Source: Liolophura sinensis
Taxonomy: Eukaryota > Mollusca > Polyplacophora > Chitonida > Chitonidae
NCBI RefSeq assembly: GCF_032854445.1
Contig: NC_088299.1
Location: 12,457,608 to 12,521,607, forward strand
Direction of reading: 5' to 3'
DNA: 64,000 nucleotides
Shown here in pieces: positions 1 to 11,585 of the stretch. The notes under the pieces are model-generated. The model was given only the letters and a program-made list of their open reading frames with translations, was not told the origin of the DNA and searched no databases. Positions within the stretch are counted from its first letter, which is position 1. Each line of letters opens with the position of its first letter. A program made the position numbers and the translations under genes.

Positions 1-174
1 ATTGCAGAGAAGAGATTAAAAGAAGACGAGAAAGTTCCGGAGGGTAACACATGTGGAGAAGTTACAGAGAAACCGAGACACAAAGAGAAGAAAACCGAGA
101 TCTGCCGAAAGGAAAAAACAATAACAGAAATTTGTAAAAGAAGAGAGCTTGGATATGTCATGAGAAAAGAAAAG

Positions 175-550
175 ACGGATTGGTAGAGAGAAAAGAGCGG
201 AGATATGGAAAGTAAAGATAACGGGGATTTGTAGGGAGAAATGGCGGATATATGTAAAGTGAAGAAAACGGGGATTTGTAGAGAGAAAAGAGCGGAGATA
301 TGCAAAATGAAGGAAACGGGGATTTGTGGCGATAAAACGGGCGGAGATATGCCATATGAAGAAATCGGGGATTTGTAGAGAGAAAAGGGCGGAGATATGT
401 AATGTGAAGAAAACGGGGATTTGCAGAAAGAAAAAACGGGAATTTGCAGAAAGAAAAAAACGAGATATATAGACAGAACTGAGAGAAGGAGAATTTGCAT
501 AGAGGAGAATACATAGATGTGTCGCGAGAAGAGAACGGGGATTTGTAAAA
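175..550. repeat. 48-bp purine-rich minisatellite
   Basis: Copies of a unit containing GGGGATTTGTAGAGAGAAAA start near 223, 270, 318, 367 and 415, so the period is 47-49 bp. Shorter degenerate units follow near 438 and 537. The plus strand is almost entirely A and G with short T runs. The sequence from 1 to 175 is similarly purine-rich but not clearly periodic. The reverse-strand open frame through it, rich in Phe, Ser and Pro, is a by-product of the array. Confidence 0.85.
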
Positions 551-560
551 TCTCCGTAAG

Positions 561-1588
561 TCCCTCTAAATCTCTATATCTGTCAATCAAATGTTTGACC
601 TTGTACTCCGATTTCCTCGATTCACCCTGTACCTGTGTGCCGTCAGATCATCGAACAGTTCTTGGGCACTGCCTTAAGCCCCAATGTCAGTGAATCTTCT
701 ATCGGTGTAACTCGGCCTGCATTAACCAAGATATGACTCTGTACAGCTAGAAAACAGCTTACAACTCACGTTTAGTTTTTGTTATGATAACAGGTGTTTA
801 AAATTTGGATCGACTAAATAAAAAAAATTCTCTTCATGTCTTGTCTGAAATTTGTATTAAATTTTTGCTGGCTGAAGGGTTTTTTTGCATTTGCAATTTG
901 TTTTAAACACTTAATCTGAAAACCTTATAATTGTTTACGTTTCACGCACCTTTTGTCTACGTGACCTATCCACTGAAATAATGCTAAGTAAGGAGAAAAT
1001 TGAAGAAAATTCTCCCCATTCTCTATGTTCTCTAGACCGTAAGCAATGGATATCATTTAAAAAAAAACTGACATGCTTAAGCGCACACAAACAACAGTAA
1101 ACCTCACGACTTGAGTGAGACTAGTATATGGTAAACGCGTATTTCCTTGACAAAATATAAACATTCAGTAAGGCCATTCATTAAAAATTCGAAATTTTAT
1201 GGTGCATGAAACAGACTTACAAGTTTAGCTGTTAGTTTTTTTCACGCCGGATGTCATTTTTCAAATTATTGAGCCGAATCTCCTCTTGAACGACGTCAGT
1301 TTGGAACACATGGTGGGCACAAATACAAATTACACGCTGTTAATTAAAATGTGTATTGAGGCAACTGCAAATTTTAGAATTTCAATTAATTCCATCGGTG
1401 TTGGGTTAGTCTCCAGTAATCATAAAGTTTACACTAATTTTTTCACTCTAATTTTTTCAGGTCTACTTCCAACTGAGGATAACTCGAACCATCGGCTGAG
1501 AGGAAACCACATAGACAGTACCTAATTTCACCACGTCATAATTTCCAACCAATCGCAGTTGCAGAAATCTAGCGCCCAAGCTCCTTCA
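561..1588. other. Upstream flank of ureG, no gene seen
   Basis: This is AT-rich sequence with no recognisable coding region. A pyrimidine tract followed by TTTTTTCAG ends at 1460. It could be the acceptor of a 5'-UTR exon running into the ureG start codon at 1589, but nothing in the sequence fixes the transcription start. Confidence 0.4.
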
Positions 1589-4500
1589 ATGGAAACCTCA
1601 GAAAACAACTGCAATTTTATCAAAGGTAAGTTTCATTCTAGATTTTCCACACATCAGTTTTTTATTAGATTTGGCACAGGTCAGTTTCATTCCAGATTTT
1701 CAAAAAATCAGTCTCATTCCAAATTTTTCAAAAAATCATTTTCATTCAAGATTCACCAAATCAGTTTCATGTCAAATTTCACGCATATCAGTTTCATTCT
1801 ATATTTTTTTACTGATCAGTTTCATTCTATATTTCCCACAGATCAGTTTCATTCCATATTTTCCACAGATCAGTTTCATTCTACATTTTCCACAGATCAG
1901 TTTCATTCCATATTTGCCGCAGATCAGTTTCATTCCATATTTTCCACTGATCAGTTTCATTCTACATTTTCCACAGATCAGTTTCATTCTACATTTTATT
2001 CAGATCAGTTTCATTCTAGACTTCCCATAAGATCAGTTTCATTCCTGATTCCTCACAAGATCAATTTCATTTCAGATTTTACATTGATCAGTTTCATGTC
2101 AGATTTCACACAGATCAGATTCATGTCAGGTTTACACAGATCAGTTTCATGTCAGATTTACACAGATCAGTTTCATGCCAGATTTTACACAGATCAGTTT
2201 GATACAAACCAGTGTAAATGAACACGGTGTAAATGGTGGTACAGTATTATGTATCGATGAGATATCAGGCGATACACAAAGATCATACAACATTTGCATA
2301 CTTATGTATGGGCTATAGTTCGTGCTTGAGCCCAAGAACTTTGATCGCGGAAGCTAATTTATTTATTTATTTATTTGATAAGAGTATTACGCTGTACTCA
2401 AGAATATTTCACCTATATGACGGCGGCCATCGTTATGGTGGGAGGAAACCGGGCAGAGCCCAAGGGAAACCCACGACCATACACAGATTATTGGCAGACC
2501 CTCACACCTACTACCCGAGAGGAAGCCAGCATGAACTGGATTTGAACTCACAGCGATCGCACGAAAGCTAAATAAAGTATTTACAGTTTATTTGAAAACA
2601 AGACGCTCCTGTGACGTCTTGATGCCAGGTGTGGGCGGAAAGGTCAACGTTTGTGTGTCTTTATCCCTGTTTCTTAATGTAAATTAGAGAGATGCCGATA
2701 GCAAAAGATGCTTTTTTCTGTTTTAATTTTACAATACATTTATTTGTTAAGTCTCCGTCACAGTTCTTTTTTATTAAGTATGTACGATTATGTGAAAGAT
2801 TTCAAGTCAAACCCAGTCAAGCTCAGCGTACGTCAACATATAATATATATGCACTTTTATAAACGCTGTAAGATACATGTACAAACCGTGGGGTTTTAAC
2901 CCTTGGCTAGGAGATAACGGTCGTGTTCACCAGTGTGTGACGTTTTCACGGCCTCTGCCCGTGCCCAGGCACGCAAGTAGTGATTAAGTGATTAGCATTC
3001 TGTTTAAAGTAAAACAAGTGCATTCTTAAATTCATGGACGGCCCGTTATATTTTTTATCTGCGTAGCTTTCGGCAAGGGGCGTGGTTATAGATATGGTGA
3101 TATTTAGGTGACATCTGACCTTTTGACCGTAGAAAATTTATTTTTGCAGGAGGGCATCTGGCCGAAGGTGTGTCACAAGAAGGTCACAGTCACGACCACA
3201 GTCACAGTCATGGACACGAACACGGTCACACACACGATGTACTCGACAATCCTGGCTCGTACCTTGACAGAGATAAGCCATTATACAGACAAGATTTTAA
3301 ACAGGTCATTCAAAATAAAATTATAAATAAAATATAAATAAATACTATAACTGACTGGCTCCTAAATAGATAGACCTGCCACTGTATACCATTTATATTA
3401 TTTGAAATAAAGTGGTTAGTCACTTGACAAAGATCCCCGCAAGAGAGCCAAAACATTAGGAAACATTTTACATGTTTGACGTCTCCTTTATTATTACTAT
3501 TATTGCATACACGTACGACTATTGAGTCTAAATCAGTATGTAATAAATAAACGCGTTGTGCTTTTTATTTATAATTTATTAACTCATTGGAACGACTTTA
3601 TCATGCATTACTATGCAATGATTTATCTGATCGAAAGAATATATATGATAAATTAAATATTGACCTGAAAGTGTTTTGCAAAACGGAAATTTAGTGCAGA
3701 TTTTGTCACTCAGTAGATTTCTTGTTTTACTTTGTTTTTTTTTTCTTACAGCGGGCTTTCACAGTAGGAATCGGAGGTCCCGTGGGTTCGGGGAAAACTG
3801 CCTTGGTCCTGTCTCTGTGTAAACACTTACGCGACTCCGTCGGTTTATGTGTGGTAACAAATGATATCTTCACGAGGTGAGTAAAATTCAGAGGCGTTCT
3901 TAAGAAACTCATGAACTCAGTTTGTTAGGTAACCAGTCCAATCAAGGTAAGGGTTGAAAGTCCCAAAAATATGCCCGGATGCCCTTGGGTTTAAGGGTTT
4001 TTTTTAACAAGTTTTCAACGTTGCGGCCGTTTGCGCGATGTGTTACATCTGAGAAAGTATGTCAGAGACTTGTCAAAGGCGGGTGGTTTACCCCCGGGCA
4101 CTCCGTTTCTTCAATTGTTAAAACTGACAGCCATCGTATAAGTGAAAAGTCTTGAGTATTGTGGTAATGACGTGGAATGGACATTTGAAGTTTATATCTC
4201 ATGTCATAATATGGCTCCTAGAAAAACACTTACTTCATGTCACTCACCCGTACAGAAACTAAAAAACCAGCTCACCATTTTTTAAAACCTAATTGTCTCT
4301 TTGTTTGCGTGTTGTGCTGGAGACTAAATTCGGTCAAGCACTTTATTTGTTTATTTATTTTATTGATGTTTTACGCTATACTTAAAAATTTCACTGGAAA
4401 AAACAGACAGAGGCATCGGGAAACACAGGGACCTCAGCAGTTGGCTGGAAGACCTTCACGCGCACGAACAGAGAGGCTTAAGCATTGTTAACATGTTCAA

Positions 4501-7500
4501 CGTCCGTGTACTGAGCGTTATGATGAATTTTACTTCATTACTCTTTTGAGTGTCAGAATTGCAGAAATACACTCTCTTAAAACGACTGTGTACAAATTTG
4601 CACATCCCCAATGGCATGTGTAGCAAGTGTGTACCACTGTTGCACATTTCATTGTATGTGTTTCACAAATTACACAATATGTGTACTTTTTGTTCAAAAA
4701 TTGTGTGAATGTGCGCTTTTGTCACAGTACTGTTTACCATACACTCGATCGTGCACGACATTAGTTTATATACACTATATTCATTTACAGTTGTCGCCGT
4801 GGTATAAGTGAAATATACTTGGGTACGACGTATCAAATAAATAAATCAGTTGTGAAAAGGCCATTGTGTGACCATCGACTGCCGTCACCAATGCTTAGCA
4901 GCCATCTTGTTTTAAGGCTTGGACTTTCAGGGCTGTAGGGCACAAGTGACATGACATGTCCGTATGTTTCAGTGGCCAGATGCCCAGAAAGATATCGATG
5001 TCTGATGTCTCGTACTGGACCAGTAATCAAGATGTAGGCCAGCCTTTACCTATGCATTCTATCTAGTAGTAGTCTTGTTTGCAAGCTCCATTGAATTCTA
5101 AACGCCTGGGGACATTTTTGTCCACGTAAGATTCATCTACAGGTACAGGGCTCGAAATAGAACAAAAATGTGGGACCACACAGTCTACCTGGATTTACGA
5201 AATGGCTGCACACGTAAACATTATTGACTGCATTGTTACCCACCTCCAAAAAAAGAAATTTAGAGGGATCCATCTGTTGGTTCTTGAGAAGTTGGAGTTT
5301 AAAGGTTTTGCTCAAAATTCAACGTGGTCGCCAAACAGAGTGGCCCAGAACTTTAGAACTGTGCAAAATAACATACGAGAGAATTTTGCAGCCAACTTTC
5401 AGTTAGCTGCGATTTGCAGTTTTGTAGAAAAACGACAAAAAAGCACTGTCCGAAAATGATTTTTAATGGTCCGAGCGAAAACAGTTGAATATATGGAGCC
5501 GTAAAAGTAACATGGTGATAAATATTATTTTGGAAAAGAAAAATAAAACAACTAAATTTTACATAATTGTGTATATCCGAGTGGTTGCCATGACAGACGT
5601 CTGAGTATGTATAACCTGGTCTGCCATGCTGTATGTTTTCCTTTTCTTTGTTTTTGATGGTCCATGTTTCATTAAAATCCATTTCTTAATAATCTGTCTC
5701 GTTGATAACGGCGCAACACCGTTACTTGAGTATGCCAAGCTATAGAACGGCGCAACACCGTTACTTGAGTATGCCAATCTATAGAGCGGCGCAACACTGA
5801 AAGGTGGACATGTTTATAGCAGAACAATAAACATCTTTAAATAGTATGTTATCGTCCAGTCCAATATATATCTTTAACGTTTGAATTCTGTCCTGGATGA
5901 GTAGATTATGTCAAGTATCTGATTGTGTGAAATGTATATAGATATCTATATGTATAAAATATGTTTTGCACACACTATGTAAATACTTTAACTCACTGTA
6001 ATTAATCAGAGTTACACGACTGTATGTATCTGTTCCCACAGGACAGGCCTGTGACTGGCCCCATATCGTGCATGTTGTCAGTAAACTTGTTCTGTTCACT
6101 GTTGTACACACTTGTTTGTGTCACGGACCACCCAGTTTACATGCACGTTGAGTTGTACTGCTGCTTGTTTGTTTTATGTTTCTTCAGCTTGGGTTTATGA
6201 GCTGTGCTCACCCAGTATGTAGATCTATATGTACGTTACTTGCAGTCTACCCGCTTGCAGTTGCCACTTTACTTGATGAGGAGGAAAGTATTCTCCGAAA
6301 ACTAGTAATATAGGATCGTGTTGTACAAAGTGTTTTTTGTCACATTGTACCTCACTAGTGAAAAGGGATGTATGACGCACCAGATGTTTCTTTGATGATA
6401 TCAGGGGGCCTCCGTGACTCAGTTGGTTAGCGCGCTAGCATTCGTAATCACCCAGGAGCCTCATACCAATGCGGTCGCTATGAGTTCAAGACCAGCAACC
6501 TACGGATGTTCTTGGGTTTCCCCCGGGCACTGCCCTGTTTCCTCTCACCATAGTGCTGGTCGCCGTTGTCTAAGTGAAATATTCTTGAGTACGGCGTGAA
6601 ACACCAAATAAATGAATAAATAAACCATTCGCATACGCCATGGAATGGAGAAGAAAGTGAGCCTGCGAGCGGATGTAGACCTGATTTTTGCCCTTGACAC
6701 ATGGGTTTTGGCACGCATATTTTTCCATCAACTTATATGTACTCGTCGAAAGGCTGTGCTAAAATACAGAAATTTTACTGCGAAAGTCATCTTGGCAGTT
6801 AATTAGATCTTAGCGAATGTTAAAAGTTCACAGCCAGTTTCTTGGCTAGAAAGGCGTACCCAAATATTTCAGACAGTGCCAACTGCGAATTGTCGCTCTT
6901 TCAAGGGAGGCTACTCCGATGTACATTTGACATATACACGGTCTCCATTAATGTTCAGCTGATCAGTCAAAGGTTGCTGAACCATGACTTGCTTTTGCCT
7001 AAAATAATGAAAACACACACAAAATTATACCCAGATTGAAACGTTTGAATCCTGACATACAAAATAATACCATCAAACAAGCGGAAAAAAAGACCAAAAA
7101 AAAAAGCAGCCGAAATGAGCAAATCCAAATATATCTGAAAATGACAAACTATACCTTCGTTGTGGACTGTAACCATTTTACCGGTGTTTGATGTGGTCAG
7201 TTTACTGGGCTTGGGACACCGGGTGTACCCGTTTCGAATAGCCCTTACATTTAGATTGCACACTGGTGGATATGATTGCAAGGATCTCTTTCTGTGTTTT
7301 GTAGAGAAGACTGGGAATTTCTGGTCCGAAATAAGGCCTTACCATCTGAGCGCATGCGTGCCGTAGAAACCGGCGGATGCCCACATGCCGCCATTCGAGA
7401 GGTAAGACTATAAAGATACAATCCACTGAACAAAATACAGTTAATACGTCTTTAGCTATTAAATGCACACAAAAAGACGGCCGACAATTAAATATTCTTA

Positions 7501-9325
7501 GTAATTTATACCAGTGTGTATTGCCCTTTTTGTCCAAAACAATTTTCCTTTTAACCATTATAGTAGTGTAATTTCATCTAGTCTTAGAATTTTTACAGAT
7601 TTGAACAAAGGATGTATGCATGAAAAATGTGTATTTTAGCCTTAACCACTAAAATGGTTTTCGACACTAGTTCCAACCAAGTTAACTGCGGCTTTAAGCC
7701 AGGAGTTGTTTCAATTAGTATATGGCCAGGTGCTATGGATTCTCCCGGGCTGTGTCTGGCCTCCTTTACCTATCATCCCTCGGTACTGTAGTCAAATAAG
7801 TAAATTAATTTTGAATACCAAATAAAAACTCCAATACATTAAAAGAAATAAATAAATTGTGAAAGGTTATGTGATATTTTTCTGTCCATCCAGGATTATT
7901 CGTTGAACATGGAGGAAATCCGAAGTCTGACAAAGCAGTTCAGCCCGCAGATTGTAATAATCGAATCAGGGGGAGACAACCTTGCTGCCAATTACAGCCG
8001 AGAGCTGGCCGATTACATCATTTATGTTATTGATGTTGCAGGTATTTGCGACTTTATTGCGATAATTGTACGAGATACTAGTGCGATCGCTCGATCTCGT
8101 TGCCCTTAGTTTTAAAAACTGATAAATTTAGTGCTTCAGGAGAACACAATGAAACAGGACAAGACTGATATAATAAATAAAAATGTGTATCGCGCTGAAA
8201 ATGCGTATATATTGGTTGTTGATTAAGAATACTGTGGTTTCAAGTCCACATTGTTTCTCGTAAATGCGTGAAGCGAATTTGCCAAAATTTCTTCTTCTTT
8301 CTGTTTTGGCAGGCGGAGACAAAGTTCCTCGGAAGGGTGGCCCGGGGATAACACAAAGCGATCTTTTAGTGATAAATAAGACAGACCTGGCCGAGGCTGT
8401 GGGAGCGGACTTAAAGGTATTTCAGTATAAGCATCAAACTAACGAATCATTACAGACTGTCATATAAGATGTTCTGCGTTATGCAATTTCATTTTGATTT
8501 GTGATTTATGTCATACTCAAGAATATTATTCATTGTGGTAGTAAGAAATCGGTCACAGCCTGGGGGAAACCCACGACCATCCACAGTTTGCTGCCAGTTT
8601 ACTCTCTCGGTACATTTATTTCCGATTTGATTTCAACAGCCATAGGCCGGTCTACTACTGCCACCGTAGTTCTAATTCTCTGAAACGTGTTTAGGAATTT
8701 TCGAGGCAAGTCATGTTAAAAAACAGCTAAGCAGTTCATGAAATTATGGCTAGAAATACTATAATCCCGGAAAGCCTCATACTATCTCGCGAGAACTTTC
8801 GACCGACGGACAGGAACACACAGCCACAAATGATACCACAAAGTGTCACAATATGAGATCTTGATTTTCACTTTCTTACAACACTTCTTACGTGCCCATA
8901 ACGAACAAAGCCAGGGATATTTCACTTGCATTATGGTGCCCAAGTTGCTTGTAGACCTCCCACTTACGGCCGGAGATGAAGCCAGCTTGAGCTGGACTTG
9001 AACCCGCAGAGACCGCATTAGTGAAAGGCTCCTGCGTCGGTCATTATGCCACGGAAGCCCACCTGACCGACCGACAGACAGATAGATAGACACATAAATA
9101 AAGGCCGTTACATACACGTATGAATAATATTTTTTTGTAACAAATCAACCACTCACAATGAGATTATGTTTATTTCTTTTCACACATCAGGTGATGGATC
9201 GAGATGCCAAACTAATGCGTCAGGAAGGACCCACCATCTTCTCACAAGCCAAGCACATGGTCGGGATTCCGGAGATTGCCGAACACATCTTGAAGGCTTA
9301 CCGAATGGCCGTGCCCAATTCATAG
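1589..9325 (+). CDS. ureG: Urease accessory protein UreG (nickel-delivery GTPase), 7 exons
   Basis: UreG is a SIMIBI-class GTPase that, with the UreD/F/H-type accessory proteins, uses GTP to load nickel into apo-urease in the cytosol. My exons are 1589-1625, 3150-3304, 3752-3876, 7305-7401, 7894-8041, 8313-8416 and 9191-9325. All have GT/AG ends and compatible phases, giving 266 residues ending in TAG. Visible motifs are a His-rich N-terminus (nine His in alternating positions, residues 25-41), the P-loop GPVGSGKT (73-80), the nickel-binding CPH motif (131-133), [12 protein letters not shown] (162-173) and the guanine-specificity motif NKTD (209-212). The length fits eukaryotic UreG with a His-rich extension. 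Exon 1 ([13 protein letters not shown]) is inferred: it has a perfect G|GTAAGT donor and exactly the phase exon 2 needs, but it is short and not conserved enough to prove. Exons 2-7 are very secure. No urease subunit gene lies in the window. Confidence 0.95.
1630..2215. repeat. 27-bp minisatellite in ureG intron 1
   Basis: About 21 tandem copies of a 27-bp unit beginning GATCAGTTTCATTC. Starts at 1814, 1841, 1868, 1895, 1922, 1949 and 1976 are exactly 27 bp apart, and both edges are degenerate. Because 27 is a multiple of 3 and the units lack stops in several frames, long repetitive open frames appear on both strands; these are artefacts. The array begins only a few bases after the predicted exon 1 donor. 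Confidence 0.93.
2358..2570 (-). mobile_element. SINE family 1 copy
   Basis: Antisense copy of the tRNA-derived SINE that recurs through the window. On the plus strand it runs from the tail (ATTTATTTATTTGAT, then CTCAAGAATATTTCAC) to the body (GGTGGGAGGAAACCGGGCAGAGCC) and ends near the B box (GAACTCACAGCGATCGCA). It lies inside ureG intron 1. Confidence 0.85.
4070..4170 (+). mobile_element. SINE family 1b fragment
   Basis: A degenerate fragment with the 1b-type body (GGGCACTCCGTTTCTTC) followed by the shared 3' end (CATCGTATAAGTGAAAAGTCTTGAGTA). It lies in ureG intron 3. Confidence 0.65.
4340..4485 (-). mobile_element. SINE family 1 fragment, diverged
   Basis: Antisense fragment starting with a TTTATTTGTTTATTT tail, then TTGATGTTTTACGCTATACT, and ending near GAAGACCTTCACGCGCACGA, which matches the head-proximal body. 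The middle has diverged heavily. It lies in ureG intron 3. Confidence 0.6.
4788..4850 (+). mobile_element. SINE family 1 3' end fragment
   Basis: Only the 3' end remains: GTCGCCGTGGTATAAGTGAA, then a diverged TACTTGGGTACGACGTATC and an AAATAAATAAAT tail. Confidence 0.65.
5700..5800. repeat. 39-bp tandem repeat, about 2.3 copies
   Basis: The unit starts CGGCGCAACACCGTTACTTG at 5709 and 5748, with a partial third copy at 5787. Spacing is exactly 39 bp and the first two copies are nearly identical. It lies in ureG intron 3. Confidence 0.85.
6405..6628 (+). mobile_element. SINE family 1, intact tRNA-like head
   Basis: The clearest 5' end of this family. GGGGGCCTCCGTGACTCAGT contains an A-box-like TGACTCAGTTGG, and GAGTTCAAGACC is the B-box region. 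The copy has an internal deletion, then the standard 3' end (TAAGTGAAATATTCTTGAGT) and an AATAAATGAATAAATAAA-type tail. It lies in ureG intron 3. Confidence 0.85.
7700..7845 (+). mobile_element. Possible SINE relic, heavily diverged
   Basis: TTCTCCCGGGCTGTGTCTGG and a CAAATAAGTAAATTAATTTT tail resemble the family 1 body and tail, but the diagnostic 3' block is missing. The call is tentative. It lies in ureG intron 4. Confidence 0.35.
8500..8612 (-). mobile_element. SINE family 1 fragment
   Basis: Antisense fragment with CATACTCAAGAATATTATTC, then GGGGGAAACCCACGACCATC and CACAGTTTGCTGCC. Both ends are degraded. It lies in ureG intron 6. Confidence 0.7.
8915..9066 (-). mobile_element. SINE family 1, head half
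   Basis: Antisense copy retaining the body (CTCCCACTTACGGCCGGAGA), the B-box region (CTGGACTTGAACCCGCAGAG) and the head (GCCACGGAAGCCCACC). The 3' portion is missing. It lies in ureG intron 6. Confidence 0.8.
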
Positions 9326-9538
9326 TTCACATATAAACCGACTTTGACAATGCAGTGAAACCTCATTAGCGTACATTTCATATGCTATTTCTCTCATGTT
9401 TCTGGGTGGAACGATTTGTAATTCTTGGCTTACTGCTTAAAGCTCAAGCAGGACATTTTCGCCGTTGTGATACAATCTTATCGTGATTCATTGTCTTATG
9501 CATGTCGTCATCAATATATAATCATACAACAAAATTAA

Positions 9539-9544
9539 AATAAA
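9539..9544 (+). promoter_or_regulatory. Candidate poly(A) signal of ureG
   Basis: AATAAA about 215 bp after the ureG stop codon, and the first canonical hexamer I see downstream. The cleavage site cannot be placed from sequence alone. Confidence 0.5.
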
Positions 9545-9746
9545 CGTGTACTGGAGAGATACTACTTTTACTTGCAATTCATACCTTATCCTCGGTAATA
9601 GGATAGCCACTGAAGACTTAATTGTACCTCAAGTTGGACAATATCTACCTTTCCCATTTTCCCATGGCGGTGATGTGTGCATGTGGATATACTTATTATA
9701 TAATAATGATATATTACCATTGACAAGTAAAACATCAAATGTCAAA

Positions 9747-9890
9747 TTTGTGCGGTTTGCGCGTTGTTCGGTTAGCGCGTTGTCCGGTTTACACGTTGTC
9801 CGGTTTACGCGTTGTCCAGTTTACAAGTTGTCTGATGTACAAATTGTCCGGTTTATGCTTTGTCCGGTTTACACTTTGTCCCGTTTACCA
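9747..9890. repeat. 16-bp minisatellite, 9 copies
   Basis: Nine consecutive 16-bp units close to GTTGTCCGGTTTACAC, with frequent substitutions and no length change. The open frame across it is a repeat artefact. Confidence 0.9.
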
Positions 9891-11225
9891 ATGCTCCCTT
9901 CTCTAAGGAGTCATCATGTAAATTTACATAAGTAGCCAGCCGTTTGAAAATCTGGGCAATACATGGCGAAGTATTCTAAGTATTTAACTCTTGCTTCTAG
10001 CGAACAAGGTTCATCGTATAATCCTTTTGCATTAATTCAATAACGCCATATTCTTGTGAAACTACAACACAGCTTTTAAGAATCGAATCAATCCACGCAT
10101 CAAATGACCAGATATACCTGCGGATATTTAAGTATCATTCCTTTAAGTAAACCTAAACAACCCTGAAGTGGTCGAGATAGCTTCCTTGAAGTGGTCGAGA
10201 TAGCTTCCTTGAAACATCCGTCCCTCTGACTGCTTACAACATCTTACAGCATAGGGAATAATGAATTAACAACTCGACACAAGAGTTTTTACTCGCCTGA
10301 GTGTATATTAAATAACCATCTCTCACGATAAATTGCATCCTTGGTGCAAGTTTACGCTTTTAAATAATTACCTGTATATTGAATATTGATACAACAATCT
10401 CTCGGCATTATTGTAGGTTTCATTACAGTTTCCAACCTTAGTTATCGAATGAGCCGAAGGGGCATTTTTTTAGACCCTGAGCTAACAACTGGGCATTTAC
10501 TTACGCAACGTACCATGTCTTTATAATGTCCCCTGCAATGGCACCTGGCCTTGTCGAACACATGCGTATGGACGAATTAGCTCCCTTGGCATGTAAGCCT
10601 CTAACATTCACAAAGATTCACATATAGACTATAACGTCCACAATCGTTGGTGGACCCAAGCCTTCTGCAAAGCGGCAGACAAAGTCTGTTTGTCAAATGA
10701 TAACTAAATCACTCGATCCATTTCTTTTAAGGAAAAAGACATAACGTTAATTCTCGTCCGAGTGATGTGTTTTGTGCTTTTTTCTTTTAGGCATGGGCAA
10801 AATTGTTGTACCAGAGATGTGATGGACACAAGTGCATAGAAAGCGTGATTCAACCTGTAGACACATACTCTAAAGCTACAGAGGAAAGTCTGTGACATAA
10901 TCTCTGCCCAATGCTCTAGATAACGTTGATAAAAGCATCGGATTTATTATTATCAGATTTCAAATACTTACGCATAAGTCTTTGAAAGTTTAAAGAGAAA
11001 CACAAAGGAATATCTTTGTGTGAAAAATAAAACACAAGCATTTAAAACGTATGTAAACAACATCTGACTGGGAACTAAAACTGTATCATGAAATACATGT
11101 ACATACCGATATGCACATACTTTCATCTGTTTGCTTATAGCATTTTATCACAGAATTGAATGAAGAAAAATATGGTGGAATGTATAGAACATGATGGAAG
11201 TTATGTATAAGGTTCAATGACAACG
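9891..11225. other. Non-coding stretch
   Basis: No gene or SINE recognised. The only local structure is a perfect 23-bp tandem duplication (TGAAGTGGTCGAGATAGCTT and following) at 10164-10209. Confidence 0.6.
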
Positions 11226-11585
11226 GTGGCCCCGATGGTTCAGTTTGTAGAGCGTCCGCTTCGGGGTAGATCCAGGGTCAGTCCTGGGTTGGTCACACCT
11301 AAACCCTTAAAGTACGATGATGTAACTTCCTCGCTTGGCGTTTAGCTTTAACGGGATAGTGCAGCGACTAGTTGACCCGTATCAGTATAATGGCTCGGGT
11401 GGGGCAGCTTACTTGCCTTCGGCAATTCCTTTCAGTGAAGCAGCAGTAGATAAAAGAGCGATGGAAATCCGTCCTGCAACAAGGAGGCACATTACAAGCA
11501 CTCTAAGGACTCCTTCCTCGTCATATGACTGACAATTTTTAAGTACGACGTAAAACCCGAAGCACTCATTCACTCACTCACTCCC
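11226..11585 (+). mobile_element. SINE family 2, full-length copy
   Basis: The tRNA-like head GGTGGCCCCGATGGTTCAGT carries an A-box-like TGGTTCAGTTTG. A B-box-like GGGTCAGTCC follows about 45 bp later. The body includes GTATCAGTATAATGGCTCGG and GGAGGCACATTACAAGCACT, and the 3' end is GACAATTTTTAAGTACGACG, AGCACTCA and CACTCA repeats. It is about 360 bp long and is the longest copy of this family in the window. Confidence 0.85.

Noticed and set aside
1559-2221. A 220-codon repetitive frame (QFHSxFSTD units)
   Set aside because: It is a product of the 27-bp intronic minisatellite, whose period is a multiple of 3; the reverse strand is equally open.
6405-6490. A true tRNA gene at the SINE heads
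   Set aside because: The A and B boxes are present, but they continue into a SINE body with a poly-AAAT-type tail, and no cloverleaf acceptor stem closes.
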